Under the pieces are notes generated by a model. The model was given only the letters and a program-made list of their open reading frames with translations, did no database searches and was not told the DNA's origin. From Halomonas sp. HL-93 (GTDB taxonomy: Bacteria > Pseudomonadota > Gammaproteobacteria > Pseudomonadales > Halomonadaceae), in NCBI RefSeq assembly GCF_900086985.1, contig NZ_LT593974.1, forward strand, positions 2,480,001 to 2,544,000: 64,000 bases of DNA. Direction: 5' to 3'. Shown here one piece after another: positions 21,526-31,188 of this stretch. The position numbers and the translations under genes are program-made. Positions within the stretch are counted from its first letter, which is position 1. Every line of letters starts with the position of its first letter.

Positions 21526-22621
21526 CCGGGCGTTTGGCGAGTGAGCGGTCAGCGACCTTGAAACATAGCTTCAGCAGTGGCGCCACCAGCCACAACAGCG
21601 GCGTGAGTAGCCAGCGGTAAACAAATCGCGCAATGAAAAGAATTGGCAGCAGCACGACCAGCCAAATAACAAACTGACCAAGCCATGTTGGCCAACCGAG
21701 CCATTTGGACACGTTGACACCCAGGGCGCTCACTAAACTGGGATGGCGAACCACCACATAGGCAGTACCCGCTACCGCGGCCACTTTTGCCATACGCGGC
21801 AAGGCAGCAAAACGTCCGCCGGTGGCCAATGCGCCCTGACGCAAACCGGCGCGGGTGGCCTGCCCTTCAACGCTGCCCACTCGTGCAGCACGAGCAGCCT
21901 TGCCTGCCCTTAGCACTTTGACGGTGCTGGCCATGACCAGCAGATCAACACCGGCCCAACCAACATCGCTTGCACCTACCTCCTCGCCACGACGCCACTG
22001 GCTTTCAAGGTCGCGCAGGCCACTGGTAAAGAAATCCCCTACCCCCGTTACCACCCGCTCGCCCTGCAACCACTCCACGTTACCCTTATCACTCACCACA
22101 AACTGATTGAGCAGCGCGTGACCATTTTCATCCAGCAGTGCAATACCCACCTGGCCGCGGCGATGGGGGGTCAGCTCGCCCGACGCTGCTTCCGCTTCAT
22201 CGCCCCACCAGCGGCTCACTTGACGATAACGCTCACCAAACCAGTGTTGGGCACTTAACGTGGCAATGTCATTATCGCGAAAGTAGCTGATGGGCAGCAC
22301 GGCGTCTGCCCCGTAGCGGACCAATACGCGCTGAAATTCAGGCACGTGGCCAAAGTCGGTGAGCACCTCTCGGGCTACATCCCCATGACGGGTTAACGCA
22401 AGGTAGGCGCTCATCCATAGTGCCCGATCTGACGCGTAGCCAAGAAAGAGCACATTGATTTCCGATGATTCCTGTTCAAGCGTCGGCGCAAGTTCAGGCA
22501 ACGCTTCCTGGGCTTCCAAGCGAACCAGTTTGGGCTCATAGGCCTCGTGAGAGGCGACGGCTGATGCAAGCCCTGCGATCACAATCGCGGTCAACACTAT
22601 CATCTGCCAGGGCCGCATCAT
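21494..22621 (-). CDS. membrane-anchored protein of unknown function
   Basis: I do not recognise this 375-residue protein. It has an N-terminal signal peptide or anchor (about residues 6-24), a soluble, probably periplasmic domain to about residue 200 with ALLDENGHALLNQFVVSD, a segment rich in Ala, Arg and Gly, and two hydrophobic segments near the C-terminus (about residues 315-335 and 340-360) ending in a basic tail. The last roughly 30 bases overlap the start of the PIN remnant in another frame, so its C-terminus may have been altered by the same rearrangement. It follows leuA on the same strand, with 31 bases between. Confidence 0.7.
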   Translation of the reverse strand: MMRPWQMIVLTAIVIAGLASAVASHEAYEPKLVRLEAQEALPELAPTLEQESSEINVLFLGYASDRALWMSAYLALTRHGDVAREVLTDFGHVPEFQRVLVRYGADAVLPISYFRDNDIATLSAQHWFGERYRQVSRWWGDEAEAASGELTPHRRGQVGIALLDENGHALLNQFVVSDKGNVEWLQGERVVTGVGDFFTSGLRDLESQWRRGEEVGASDVGWAGVDLLVMASTVKVLRAGKAARAARVGSVEGQATRAGLRQGALATGGRFAALPRMAKVAAVAGTAYVVVRHPSLVSALGVNVSKWLGWPTWLGQFVIWLVVLLPILFIARFVYRWLLTPLLWLVAPLLKLCFKVADRSLAKRPVKRNNGAATL

Positions 22622-22652
22622 TACCTACCTCACTCAATGGGCATTCGACGGA

Positions 22653-24359
22653 TCACACCAACGTCTCTGCCGTCACGTTCGCTGCGGGTTCCTGGTTGGA
22701 GTGGTGCCGATTGATGGCGCTCAATACGCCCTTCATCGATGCACTGGTGATGCTTTCATCATTGCCGACACCGAATACTGCTTTACCGTCGATGCGGACT
22801 TCAACGTAGGCAATCGCTTCGGCGTCGGCGCCTTGGCCACGTGAGTGCTCGTGGTAGTCAATGATTTCGACATCGTGACCAGCTGCCGCCAGCGCTTTAA
22901 CAAACGCGGCTAACGGCCCGTTCCCCTCCCCACTGAGCGTTTGCCGTTCGCCGTTTTCCTCGACCACGGCGTCAAGCGTTACTTTAGGGCTATCAGGCTC
23001 CGACGACAAACGGTGGTTAACCAGCGCAAAGGGTGTGCGCTGCTCTAAGTACTCATCGGCAAAGGCCTGATAAATCATCTGCGAGGTGATCTCTTTACCG
23101 GTACGGTCGGCCACTTCCTGCACCACCTGGCTGAACTCGATGGAAAGACGACGCGGCAATTCGATACCATGCTCCTGCTCGAGAAGGTACGACACTCCCC
23201 CTTTGCCGGACTGGCTGTTAACCCGGATCACCGCTTCATAGCTGCGACCAACATCCAGCGGGTCGATGGGCAGATACGGCACGTCCCAAACCGCGTCGGG
23301 ATTGGCGCGACGGTCGAGCATGCCTTTCTTGATCGCATCCTGATGAGAGCCCGAGAACGCAGTAAATACCAAATCACCCACATAAGGGTGGCGCGGATGT
23401 ACCGGCAGTTGGTTGCAGTACTCCACTTCGCGCATGACCGGCGTGATATTGGAGAAATCGAGCTGCGGATGAACACCCTGGGTGTACATGTTCATCGCCA
23501 AGGTGACGATATCCACGTTACCGGTCCGTTCGCCGTTACCGAACAGCGTGCCTTCCACACGGTCAGCGCCGGCCATAAGCGTTAATTCCGCGGCGGCGAC
23601 GCCAGTTCCCCGGTCGTTGTGGGGGTGCACGCTGACGATCAGGTGATCGCGATTTTTGACGTTGCGGCAGAACCATTCAATTTGATCGGCGTAGTTATTA
23701 GGCGTTGCCACTTCAACCGTTGCCGGCAGGTTGACGATCATCCGATTATCGGCACTTGGTTTGAAGGTCTCCATCACCGCTTCGACAATTTCAACGGCAA
23801 AGTCCATTTCTGTTGTGGTAAATAGCTCCGGCGAATACTGGAAAGTCCAGTTAGTGTCGGGAGCGGCGTCCATTTCAGCGCGAATCTGTGCGGTGGCGTC
23901 GGTCGCAATCTTCACGCATTCCGCTTTATCTACGTTGAATACCACACGCCGGAACATCGGGTCGGTGGCGTTGTAGACGTGCACAATGGCGTTCTTGGCG
24001 CCTTTGAGTGCTTCGAAGGTGCGCTCAATCAGGTGCGGACGCGCTTGGGTCAGCACTTGAATGGTCACGTCTTCAGGAATTTTATCTTGTTCGATCAGCG
24101 TACGGACAAAGTCAAAATCGGTTTGCGAAGCAGAAGGAAACCCCACTTCGATCTGTTTGAAGCCGACCTTCAGCAGCATGTCGAATAAGCGCTCTTTACG
24201 CTCTTGGTCCATCGGGTCAATCAGCGACTGATTGCCATCCCGCAGGTCAACGCTGCACCAGATCGGCGGCATTTCAATCCGCTTGCTGGGCCATTGGCGG
24301 TCGGGCAAGTCCACCGCAACGAACTGGCGGTATTTCTTGGCGGGATCAGACAACATCAT
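22653..24359 (-). CDS. leuA: 2-isopropylmalate synthase
   Basis: LeuA condenses acetyl-CoA with 2-oxoisovalerate, the first step of leucine synthesis. The catalytic TIM barrel opens with [17 protein letters not shown] and has the [14 protein letters not shown] metal-site motif; the C-terminal LeuA dimer domain (from about residue 440) binds leucine for feedback control. At 568 residues it is the long form found in Pseudomonas and actinobacteria. ATG 24359 (of ATGATG) is preferred, with AGGAGA six bases upstream; the frame stays open to 24524, within the leader. The 5' region contains an intrinsic terminator. Confidence 0.96.
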   Translation of the reverse strand: MMLSDPAKKYRQFVAVDLPDRQWPSKRIEMPPIWCSVDLRDGNQSLIDPMDQERKERLFDMLLKVGFKQIEVGFPSASQTDFDFVRTLIEQDKIPEDVTIQVLTQARPHLIERTFEALKGAKNAIVHVYNATDPMFRRVVFNVDKAECVKIATDATAQIRAEMDAAPDTNWTFQYSPELFTTTEMDFAVEIVEAVMETFKPSADNRMIVNLPATVEVATPNNYADQIEWFCRNVKNRDHLIVSVHPHNDRGTGVAAAELTLMAGADRVEGTLFGNGERTGNVDIVTLAMNMYTQGVHPQLDFSNITPVMREVEYCNQLPVHPRHPYVGDLVFTAFSGSHQDAIKKGMLDRRANPDAVWDVPYLPIDPLDVGRSYEAVIRVNSQSGKGGVSYLLEQEHGIELPRRLSIEFSQVVQEVADRTGKEITSQMIYQAFADEYLEQRTPFALVNHRLSSEPDSPKVTLDAVVEENGERQTLSGEGNGPLAAFVKALAAAGHDVEIIDYHEHSRGQGADAEAIAYVEVRIDGKAVFGVGNDESITSASMKGVLSAINRHHSNQEPAANVTAETLV

Positions 24360-24546
24360 GACGGCTCTCCTGGAAAATGGGGGCAAAGACTGTCGATTGG
24401 AATGACGGTGGGCGTGCCAACGAAAAACGCCCCATCGCCAATACAGGCAATGGGGCGCAAAAAAAGTCGATAACGGTGCGCGCACTAATGAAGAAAGTGC
24501 GGCAGCCAAATTGAATTGATTCAATAAATCCAGTGTATGTATCCAT
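24346..24546 (-). promoter_or_regulatory. leuA leader ORF with a strong ribosome site
   Basis: An ATG at 24546 is preceded by GAGG at good spacing and opens a 66-codon frame. It runs through the intrinsic terminator at 24423-24457 and stops just inside leuA. It has two Phe-Phe pairs but few Leu codons. A second frame, the leuA frame from TTG 24524, reads [18 protein letters not shown] over the same RNA, with CTT and TTA codons. Either could be the sensing peptide; the product is probably not a stable protein. See the attenuation finding. Confidence 0.4.
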
Positions 24547-24679
24547 GTCTACCTCGCAACTAGTGTAACCCAACGACAATGCCAGCAGCACTGCCCGACC
24601 CTGATATTCAGAGACGGGCGATTAGTAGTCGTAGGTCTAGCGCAAAAGTATTCATGGATGTATTCATACCTATAGAAAA
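24360..24679 (-). other. leuA 5' region, 320 bases without an ordinary gene
   Basis: Besides the leader ORF and terminator, this stretch holds a 7-bp inverted repeat ATTGAAT-TG-ATTCAAT (24510-24525), the hairpin at 24481-24501, and a GCCCG/CGGGC hairpin near 24596-24618. The part nearest the ion-channel stop (24620-24679) is AT-richer and is the likely promoter area for leuA. I could not fix a clear -35/-10 pair. Confidence 0.5.
24423..24457 (-). terminator. intrinsic terminator inside the leuA leader (candidate attenuator)
   Basis: On the minus strand a 12-bp stem with one G-T pair (CGCCCCATTGCC / GGCGATGGGGCG), a 6-base loop and five T residues forms a strong Rho-independent terminator 64 bases before the leuA start. 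No gene ends here on that strand in the preceding 220 bases, so it acts in the leader. A second hairpin (CGCACT / AGTGCG, 24481-24501) lies just upstream. Confidence 0.8.
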
Positions 24680-25549
24680 TCAGTCTTGGTGAGTTTTGTC
24701 AACCTGCGAGTGCGCATTGCCAACCGCTTGCCTCGATATGGATGCCTCCATTCGATCTAACTGTTGGCGCATTTCACTGACCTCGTTACGCAAGATGTGT
24801 ATCTCGTCGATTTCTTCCTCGTTGTTGAGTAAATCAAGCGCTGCACTCTCTTTCTGCATGACGTCCAACACAATGCCAATCATCATATTGAGGAAAATAA
24901 ACGCCGTCAGAAAAATAAACGTCAGATAGTAAATCCAGCTCCATGCGTATACTTCCTGAGTTTCGTAAAGCACATCGGTCCAGTCTTCAAAGGTGGCGAT
25001 ACGAAAAAGTGTCAGCATCGAAATGGAGATATTGCCCCACAAAAAATCGTCCACTTCAGCGAACAGGAAGCTGCCTACCGCGGCATAGATGTAGAAGATA
25101 ATAAACATCAACAGCACCACATAGCCCATGCGCGGAATGGACTTCACCAGGGCTGAAAGCAGCATTTGCAACTCAGGAATCATCGAGACGAGGCGCAGTA
25201 CGCGGAAAATACGCAGCAGCCGCGCCAGCAGCACCATCTCGGAATCGTCCATGGGGATCAGGCTGGCAGTCACGATAACGAAATCAAAGACATTCCATCC
25301 CCGCTTAAAAAAGCGCACCAAGCTGCCTTCTGCGGCTAACCTGATGAGGAGTTCAATCAAGAAAAAAATCGTGATCGCAAAATCCAGGTACAGAAGCCCC
25401 TGTTCGAACCGAGAGGTCTCCTCTTCATAGGTTTTGGCACCTATCACCAATGCGGAGATGACGATTATCGCGATTACAAAGGCTTCAAAATATTTGTTCG
25501 AACGCAGGGTTTCGAAACGCTGTTGCCATGTATCGAAAGGTTGATTCAT
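24680..25549 (-). CDS. voltage-gated cation channel of the NaChBac/BacNav type
   Basis: This 289-residue six-helix subunit should form a homotetrameric voltage-gated channel. S1-S3 span about residues 20-98. S4 has arginines every third position (R110, R113, R116, R119). S5 lies near 140-163, the pore loop near 175-192 and S6 near 205-230. An acidic C-terminal coiled coil follows (about 244-272). The filter reads TFEDWTD (186-192), not the sodium-type TLESWAS; the extra Asp at 189 and 192 make it look like a calcium-channel filter. It is divergent from the Mrp operon. Confidence 0.9.
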   Translation of the reverse strand: MNQPFDTWQQRFETLRSNKYFEAFVIAIIVISALVIGAKTYEEETSRFEQGLLYLDFAITIFFLIELLIRLAAEGSLVRFFKRGWNVFDFVIVTASLIPMDDSEMVLLARLLRIFRVLRLVSMIPELQMLLSALVKSIPRMGYVVLLMFIIFYIYAAVGSFLFAEVDDFLWGNISISMLTLFRIATFEDWTDVLYETQEVYAWSWIYYLTFIFLTAFIFLNMMIGIVLDVMQKESAALDLLNNEEEIDEIHILRNEVSEMRQQLDRMEASISRQAVGNAHSQVDKTHQD

Positions 25550-25716
25550 AGGGTAAATAGACTCGCTACGGTGGACGGCGACACTTTATACTAAAACTTC
25601 ACAACGGCACTACAAGTGATATCCTCTTGTTTCATTTGTGGTATCCCATGCCTCAGCCGACGCCTTTACGATGACGGCTAGCGGGCTTTTTTTGATTATT
25701 GCGCTGGATGACTTCC

Positions 25717-28554
25717 ATGACACTGCTGTGGATAGCCTTACTACCGTTACTAGGCGTCTTGGTGCCGGTCCTCAACGCTCAACGCAGCCGCTTTACCTGC
25801 TCGTGGGCAACCGCCTTGCTGCCGGCTATTGCCCTACTGCTCACCTTGATGCAGATACCCGCACTGCTCGACGGCGAGACACTTCGCTTTGCCATCGGCT
25901 GGCTGCCCGAGCTCAATCTTGAGCTAGCCCTGCGCTTGGACGGTCTGTCGCTACTATTCAACATTTTAATCATGGGCATTGGGCTGCTGATACTGCTGTA
26001 CGCCCATTTTTATCTAGCAAGTGACGAACCTGTTGGTCGCTTCTATGCTTTTTTAATGCTCTTCATGGCCTCCATGGTGGGCATTTCAATGTCAGACAAT
26101 CTGATTTTACTGTGGCTTTTTTGGGAGCTCACCAGCCTTTCTTCGTTTTTATTGATCGGCTTTTGGTCGTATCGCAGCGATGCACGCAAAGGCGCACGCA
26201 TGGCGTTGACCGTCACCGGTGCAGGCGGTCTGGCACTGCTAGCAGGGCTACTGCTACTCGGCGATATGGCAGGTAGCTTCAGCATGGGTGACGTCTTGGC
26301 CAGCAGCGAGGTCATTGTCGCCGACTCGCGCTATCCGCTGATGCTCGGCTTGGTGCTGCTCGGTGCCTTCACCAAGTCAGCCCAGTTCCCTTTCCAGTTT
26401 TGGCTTCCACACGCCATGGCCGCTCCGACACCCGTCTCGGCCTACCTGCATTCCGCCACAATGGTGAAAGCAGGCATTTTCCTGATGGCAAGGCTGCATC
26501 CGGCGATTGCCGACAGTGAATTATGGACCGTGGTGGTATCGCTGGTCGGCACGATAACACTGCTTTACGGCGCTTGGTTTGCACTATTCAAAACTGACCT
26601 GAAAGGCATCCTAGCGTTTTCCACGGTCAGCCATCTGGGGCTCATTACGGTGCTGCTGGGTATCGGCAGCCCAATGGCCGTTCTGGCGGCCCTGTTTCAT
26701 ATTCTGAATCATGCCACCTTTAAAGCCGCGCTATTTATGAGCGCTGGCATTATCGACCACGAGACTGGGACGCGTGAATTAAAACAGCTTGGCGGGCTCA
26801 GAAAGGCCATGCCGGTCACCGCGCTGCTGACCACCTTGGCTGCCGCAGCGATGGCAGGCGTTCCGCTGTTCAATGGCTTCCTCTCCAAGGAGATGTTCTT
26901 TACCGAAACGTTGGAAACGCCCGTTCTGGGTGGTTTAAGCTGGCTATTGCCTACGCTTGCCACACTGGGCGGTATCCTCTCTGTGGCTTACTCGCTACGC
27001 CTCGTTCATGCGGTTTTCTTCAAACCCGCCCGCGAGGCACCGCCTAAATCTCCCCATGAGCCACCGCATCTGATGCGTTTACCCGTGGAGATTCTGGTGG
27101 TGCTGTGCGTCGTTGTAGGTCTGCTTCCCGCCCTGATGGCAACTAACCTGCTTGATCTGGCTGCGCAAGCGGTACTGCAACGCCCGCTGGATTTTAAGCT
27201 GGCGATTTGGCATGGCGTCAACTTACCTTTGCTGATGAGCATTGCCGCCTTGGTGCTCGGCACCGCCCTTTACTGGCGTCACAACGATATGCGTTTGTTC
27301 ACCAGACAATTCGCCAGTGTTGATGCAAGGCGCGTGTTTGAGCGCTTCGTGGTAACGATTGGCTACCGTGCAGAACAATTACTGGCCTTTTTTGAGGGCA
27401 ACTCATTACAGCGCTACATGACGCTTTTGTTGTTCGCTGCTTTTTTAATGGGACTAATAGGTCTAGTACGGGTCACCGACCTAACGGGTGCCGCAGGTAA
27501 CCAGCCAGTCGACGGCGTGGTAATTCTTGGTGCGGTGATGCTTATTTTCGGCGGCATCGCGACCGCGGCCACCCATCGCTACCGCTTGATTTCATTGCTC
27601 ATGCTGTCAGTTGTAGGGCTATTTGTTGCTCTCACTTTTGCGCGTTTTTCCGCGCCGGACCTGGCCCTGACCCAGCTATCCGTAGAAGTGGTCACCATGA
27701 TATTGCTGATGCTAGCGCTGTTTTTCCTGCCGCAAAAAACACCCCAGGAATCAAGCCCACTGCGCAACGTGCGCGACATGTTACTGGCGGGTTCTTTGGG
27801 TTTGGTGATTGCCAGCCTCAATTACGCGGTGATGACCCGAGAAACGCTGTCGATCTCCAACTTTTTTGTCGAAAACAGTAAACCCGGCGGCGGTGGCTAC
27901 AACGTGGTTAACGTTATTCTTGTCGACTTCCGCGGCTTCGATACGCTAGGTGAAATCACGGTACTGGCCATTGCGGGGCTTGCCATCTTTAAGCTACTTA
28001 ACCGCTTACGTCTGTTTATCCCGCATAGCGACGGCGAAGGACGCGTATGGTCGCCGGATCGCTACCCCGCTATTTTGACGTCTATTTCCATGACGCTATT
28101 GCCCCTTGCCCTGCTGGTATCGGCGTTTATCTTTCTGCGCGGCCATAACCAACCAGGTGGCGGCTTTATTGCCGGTTTGATTACTGCTGTCGCGTTGATT
28201 CTATTGTATATGGCCCGGGGCGTGGAGTGGGCACAAGAGCGTCTCAACTTCCCCTTCCAGCCGGTGGCCGTTGTAGGGGTCGCGGTGGCGACGCTAACCG
28301 GGCTTGGTAGTTGGCTGTTTGGCTACCCGTTCCTGACCTCGTCTTTTGGCTACTTCACTCTACCCGTTGTCGGTGAGTTTGAGTTGGCGACAGCGCTGCT
28401 CTTCGATCTGGGTGTTTATCTCGCAGTGGTTGGCGCCACGCTAATGATCCTCGCCAACTTGGGCAAAGTGACCACTGCCCACCGCCCGGTACCCGAACAG
28501 CCCGAAAAAGACGCTGAAACGCCTCCCGCCCCCTCCAGCAAGGAGCCTCGCTAA
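25717..28554 (+). CDS. mrpA: Mrp/Pha Na+(K+)/H+ antiporter subunit A fused to B
   Basis: This is the large subunit of a Group 2 (Pha-type) Mrp antiporter, in which MrpA and MrpB are one polypeptide. The 945-residue protein has an NuoL-like proton-translocating core ([47 protein letters not shown]), an MrpA C-terminal extension, and an MrpB domain from about residue 760 ([19 protein letters not shown]). Starts are possible at 25699 (TTG), 25708 and 25717 (ATG); 25717 has GGATGA upstream. Its stop overlaps mrpC by one base (TAATG). The complex exports Na+ or K+ using the proton gradient. Confidence 0.95.
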   Translation: MTLLWIALLPLLGVLVPVLNAQRSRFTCSWATALLPAIALLLTLMQIPALLDGETLRFAIGWLPELNLELALRLDGLSLLFNILIMGIGLLILLYAHFYLASDEPVGRFYAFLMLFMASMVGISMSDNLILLWLFWELTSLSSFLLIGFWSYRSDARKGARMALTVTGAGGLALLAGLLLLGDMAGSFSMGDVLASSEVIVADSRYPLMLGLVLLGAFTKSAQFPFQFWLPHAMAAPTPVSAYLHSATMVKAGIFLMARLHPAIADSELWTVVVSLVGTITLLYGAWFALFKTDLKGILAFSTVSHLGLITVLLGIGSPMAVLAALFHILNHATFKAALFMSAGIIDHETGTRELKQLGGLRKAMPVTALLTTLAAAAMAGVPLFNGFLSKEMFFTETLETPVLGGLSWLLPTLATLGGILSVAYSLRLVHAVFFKPAREAPPKSPHEPPHLMRLPVEILVVLCVVVGLLPALMATNLLDLAAQAVLQRPLDFKLAIWHGVNLPLLMSIAALVLGTALYWRHNDMRLFTRQFASVDARRVFERFVVTIGYRAEQLLAFFEGNSLQRYMTLLLFAAFLMGLIGLVRVTDLTGAAGNQPVDGVVILGAVMLIFGGIATAATHRYRLISLLMLSVVGLFVALTFARFSAPDLALTQLSVEVVTMILLMLALFFLPQKTPQESSPLRNVRDMLLAGSLGLVIASLNYAVMTRETLSISNFFVENSKPGGGGYNVVNVILVDFRGFDTLGEITVLAIAGLAIFKLLNRLRLFIPHSDGEGRVWSPDRYPAILTSISMTLLPLALLVSAFIFLRGHNQPGGGFIAGLITAVALILLYMARGVEWAQERLNFPFQPVAVVGVAVATLTGLGSWLFGYPFLTSSFGYFTLPVVGEFELATALLFDLGVYLAVVGATLMILANLGKVTTAHRPVPEQPEKDAETPPAPSSKEPR

Positions 28555-28886
28555 TGGAATTGCTTTATGCGATCACGACCGGTGTACTGACCGCATCCGG
28601 GCTTTATCTGACGCTGCGTGGGCGCACCTTCCCAGTGGTGGTAGGCCTTACGCTACTCTCCTACGCGGTCAATTTATTTCTATTTTCGATGGGCGGGCTG
28701 ACCACTGATGGCGCTGCACTGGTCGATGAAGGTGATGGCTTCGCTGATCCACTTCCTCAAGCCTTGGTACTAACGGCCATTGTAATCGGATTTGCGATGA
28801 CGGCCTTTGTGGTCATTCTGGCGATGCGCGCACGGAGTGAAGTGGGTAACGACCACGTGGACGGCAAAAAGGATGACCGCGAATGA
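28554..28886 (+). CDS. mrpC: Mrp antiporter subunit C (NuoK-like)
   Basis: The 110-residue, three-helix protein is homologous to NuoK of complex I. LTASGLYLTLRGRTFPVVVGLTLL and the acidic loop followed by PLPQALVLTAIVIGFAMTAF are MrpC signatures. It starts within the mrpA stop (TAATG) and ends four bases inside mrpD (ATGA), so translation is probably coupled along the operon. Confidence 0.94.
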   Translation: MELLYAITTGVLTASGLYLTLRGRTFPVVVGLTLLSYAVNLFLFSMGGLTTDGAALVDEGDGFADPLPQALVLTAIVIGFAMTAFVVILAMRARSEVGNDHVDGKKDDRE

Positions 28887-30394
28887 TCCAGCATTTGATT
28901 GTTTTACCTGTGGTTCTGCCGTTAATCGCGGGCATTTTATTACTCTACCAACGTCAGGGGATGGTCCGTTATAAGCGCATCGTCAGCGTAGTAGCAACGC
29001 TGGGGCTTCTGTTGGTGGCCATTGGACTGGTCACTCAAGCCGCCAGCGGGGAAATCACCTATTACGCCTTGGGCGATTGGCAGCCGCCATTTGGTATAGC
29101 GCTTGTGCTTGACCGTTTATCAGCGCTTATGTTGATAGTCACCGCCCTGCTTGCAGTGGGCGCGGTGGTCTTTGCCTGCGGCGGTGATGACGAAAAGGGC
29201 AGCAACTTTCACGGCCTCTTCCAGTGGCAGTTGATGGGCATCAACGGTGCTTTTCTCACCGGCGACCTGTTTAACCTATTTGTGTTTTTCGAAGTGCTAC
29301 TGCTGGCCTCGTATGCCTTACTGCTTCACGGCGGGGGCAAAGCACGCATTCAGTCCAGCGTCCATTACGTGGTGTTAAACCTAGCAGGTTCATCGCTTTT
29401 CCTGATTGGCGTGGGCATTCTTTATGGGGCGACGGGGACGCTGAACATGGCCGACATGGCTTCTCGCATGGCCGAGCTACCCGCCGAACGCGAAGGCCTA
29501 GTGATAGCCGGTGCCTTGATGCTGTTAGTGGTATTTGGCCTAAAAGCCGCCATTTTACCGCTGTATTTTTGGCTACCCCGCGCCTACGCCGCAGCCCCAG
29601 CCCCGGTGGCTGCCTTATTTGCGGTGATGACCAAGGTCGGCATCTATTCTATTTTGCGCGTCTATAGCCTCATTTTTGGCGACCAAGCAGGGGGGTTGGA
29701 AGCCATTGAGCAGTCCTGGGTGTGGTGGCTTTCGCTTGCCACGCTGGCTGCCGCCGGGGTTGGCGTGATGGCCGCCCGTGACCTTCGCCTTTTGATAGCC
29801 TACCTGGTATTGGTTTCCGTGGGCACGCTGCTCGCAGGTGTGGGCATGCGTAGCCCCGCTGCCACATCAGCACTGCTCTACTACTTGATTCACACCACGC
29901 TGATTACCGGTGGGCTGTTCCTGTTGGCTGAAATGATTGGATTGCAGCGAGGCAAACCGGGTACGCGACTAGTTAAGGGGCGGCCAATGGTACAAGGCGC
30001 GGCACTGGCACTGGCTTTCTTTTTCGGGGCAATTGCGGTCGCTGGATTACCGCCTCTCTCTGGCGCTTTCGGAAAAGCGCTAATGCTTAATGCCGCGGAA
30101 GACAGCCAACGGCTTTGGCTGTGGCCATTATTACTGCTGGCAAGCTTGGCATCACTCATTGCGCTCTCCCGCGCAGGCTCAACTCTGTTTTGGCGCAGCC
30201 ATCGGGGTAATCTCAGCGGCAGCTCGCTGCCTCGTTACCAGTGGTTTGGCATGGCGTGGTTGTTAAGTTCCTCGCTACTAATGGTCGTGTTTGCGGGCCC
30301 CGTAAGCGACTATACCCAGGCCACCGCTGAGCAATTGGCCAACCCAAGTTTGGTGATTGACACATTAATCAATGATGCTGGAGGCACCCAATGA
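28883..30394 (+). CDS. mrpD: Mrp antiporter subunit D (NuoN/NuoM-like)
   Basis: MrpD is the second NuoL/M/N-type antiporter subunit. The 503-residue protein has about 14 hydrophobic segments. Key parts are NLFVFFEVLLLASYALL with the conserved glutamate of transmembrane helix 5 and LYFWLPRAYAAAPAPVAALFAVMTKVGIY with the helix-7/8 lysine. It overlaps mrpC and mrpE by four bases each (ATGA). Confidence 0.95.
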   Translation: MIQHLIVLPVVLPLIAGILLLYQRQGMVRYKRIVSVVATLGLLLVAIGLVTQAASGEITYYALGDWQPPFGIALVLDRLSALMLIVTALLAVGAVVFACGGDDEKGSNFHGLFQWQLMGINGAFLTGDLFNLFVFFEVLLLASYALLLHGGGKARIQSSVHYVVLNLAGSSLFLIGVGILYGATGTLNMADMASRMAELPAEREGLVIAGALMLLVVFGLKAAILPLYFWLPRAYAAAPAPVAALFAVMTKVGIYSILRVYSLIFGDQAGGLEAIEQSWVWWLSLATLAAAGVGVMAARDLRLLIAYLVLVSVGTLLAGVGMRSPAATSALLYYLIHTTLITGGLFLLAEMIGLQRGKPGTRLVKGRPMVQGAALALAFFFGAIAVAGLPPLSGAFGKALMLNAAEDSQRLWLWPLLLLASLASLIALSRAGSTLFWRSHRGNLSGSSLPRYQWFGMAWLLSSSLLMVVFAGPVSDYTQATAEQLANPSLVIDTLINDAGGTQ

Positions 30395-30888
30395 TTCGAC
30401 CACGCGCTTGGTTGCCGACCCCGGTTTTTTCACTGCTGTTACTGGTCGTATGGCTATTATTAGTGCGCAGTGTTGCCGCGGGTCATATCGTATTGGGTGG
30501 GACATTGGCCATTATTATCCCCTTGCTAACCCATCGCTTTTGGGATGCTCGCCCGCGCATCAAAAAGCCACTATTGCTACTGCGCTTTGTGCTGCGCGTA
30601 CTGGGCGATATCATTACCGCCAACTTTGAAGTGGCTTACCTGATCGCCAACCCATGGCGTAAGCTAAATCCCCACTTTGTGGAATACCCCCTCATGTTAG
30701 AGGAGCGTTTTACCATTACGCTGCTTGCCAACACCATTAGCCTGACGCCGGGCACGGTATCCGCCAACCTGCGTATGGACGGTAAATCACTGCTCATTCA
30801 CGCCCTCGATACAGACGATGAAGAGGCGCTGATTGAGCAGATCCGGGAGCGCTACGAACGCCCGCTAAAGGAGATTTACGAATGCTGA
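30391..30888 (+). CDS. mrpE: Mrp antiporter subunit E
   Basis: MrpE is a small membrane subunit unique to Mrp antiporters. The 165-residue protein has two N-terminal hydrophobic segments and a cytoplasmic domain. The segment EERFTITLLANTISLTPGTVSANL is the family hallmark, followed by LLIHALDTDD. It overlaps mrpF by seven bases. Confidence 0.93.
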   Translation: MIRPRAWLPTPVFSLLLLVVWLLLVRSVAAGHIVLGGTLAIIIPLLTHRFWDARPRIKKPLLLLRFVLRVLGDIITANFEVAYLIANPWRKLNPHFVEYPLMLEERFTITLLANTISLTPGTVSANLRMDGKSLLIHALDTDDEEALIEQIRERYERPLKEIYEC

Positions 30889-31151
30889 GCATCGCACTGT
30901 TCATCACCCTAACCCTGGTGGTCATGGCGCTGCTGTTAAATCTTTATCGGCTTACTGTTGGCCCCGATTTACCGGACCGCGTGTTGGCACTGGACACCAT
31001 GTACGTTAACTCGATTGCGCTGATTGTGTTGCTCGGGCTGTGGCTGAATAGCAAGACCTATTTCGAGTCGGCACTGTTGATCGCCATGTTGGGATTTATC
31101 AGCACAGTAGCCGTATGCAAGTACATATTACGCGGGGATATTATCGAATGA
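30882..31151 (+). CDS. mrpF: Mrp antiporter subunit F
   Basis: MrpF is an 89-residue three-helix subunit. The signature LYRLTVGPDLPDRVLALDTM, with the conserved Asp in helix 2, is intact, followed by FESALLIAMLGFISTVAVCKYI. It overlaps the end of mrpE and is separated from mrpG by 37 bases, the only gap in the operon. Confidence 0.93.
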   Translation: MLSIALFITLTLVVMALLLNLYRLTVGPDLPDRVLALDTMYVNSIALIVLLGLWLNSKTYFESALLIAMLGFISTVAVCKYILRGDIIE

Positions 31152-31188
31152 ACCCTGTCACCCTCTTCGTTGCTATGCAGGTGCGCTT

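Noticed and set aside
25390..25420. GTTCGAACC motif resembling a tRNA T-loop
   Set aside because: It lies inside the voltage-gated channel coding sequence and no cloverleaf can be drawn.
25638..25922. 94-residue frame at the start of the Mrp operon
   Set aside because: Overlaps mrpA for most of its length and has atypical composition; a shadow of mrpA.
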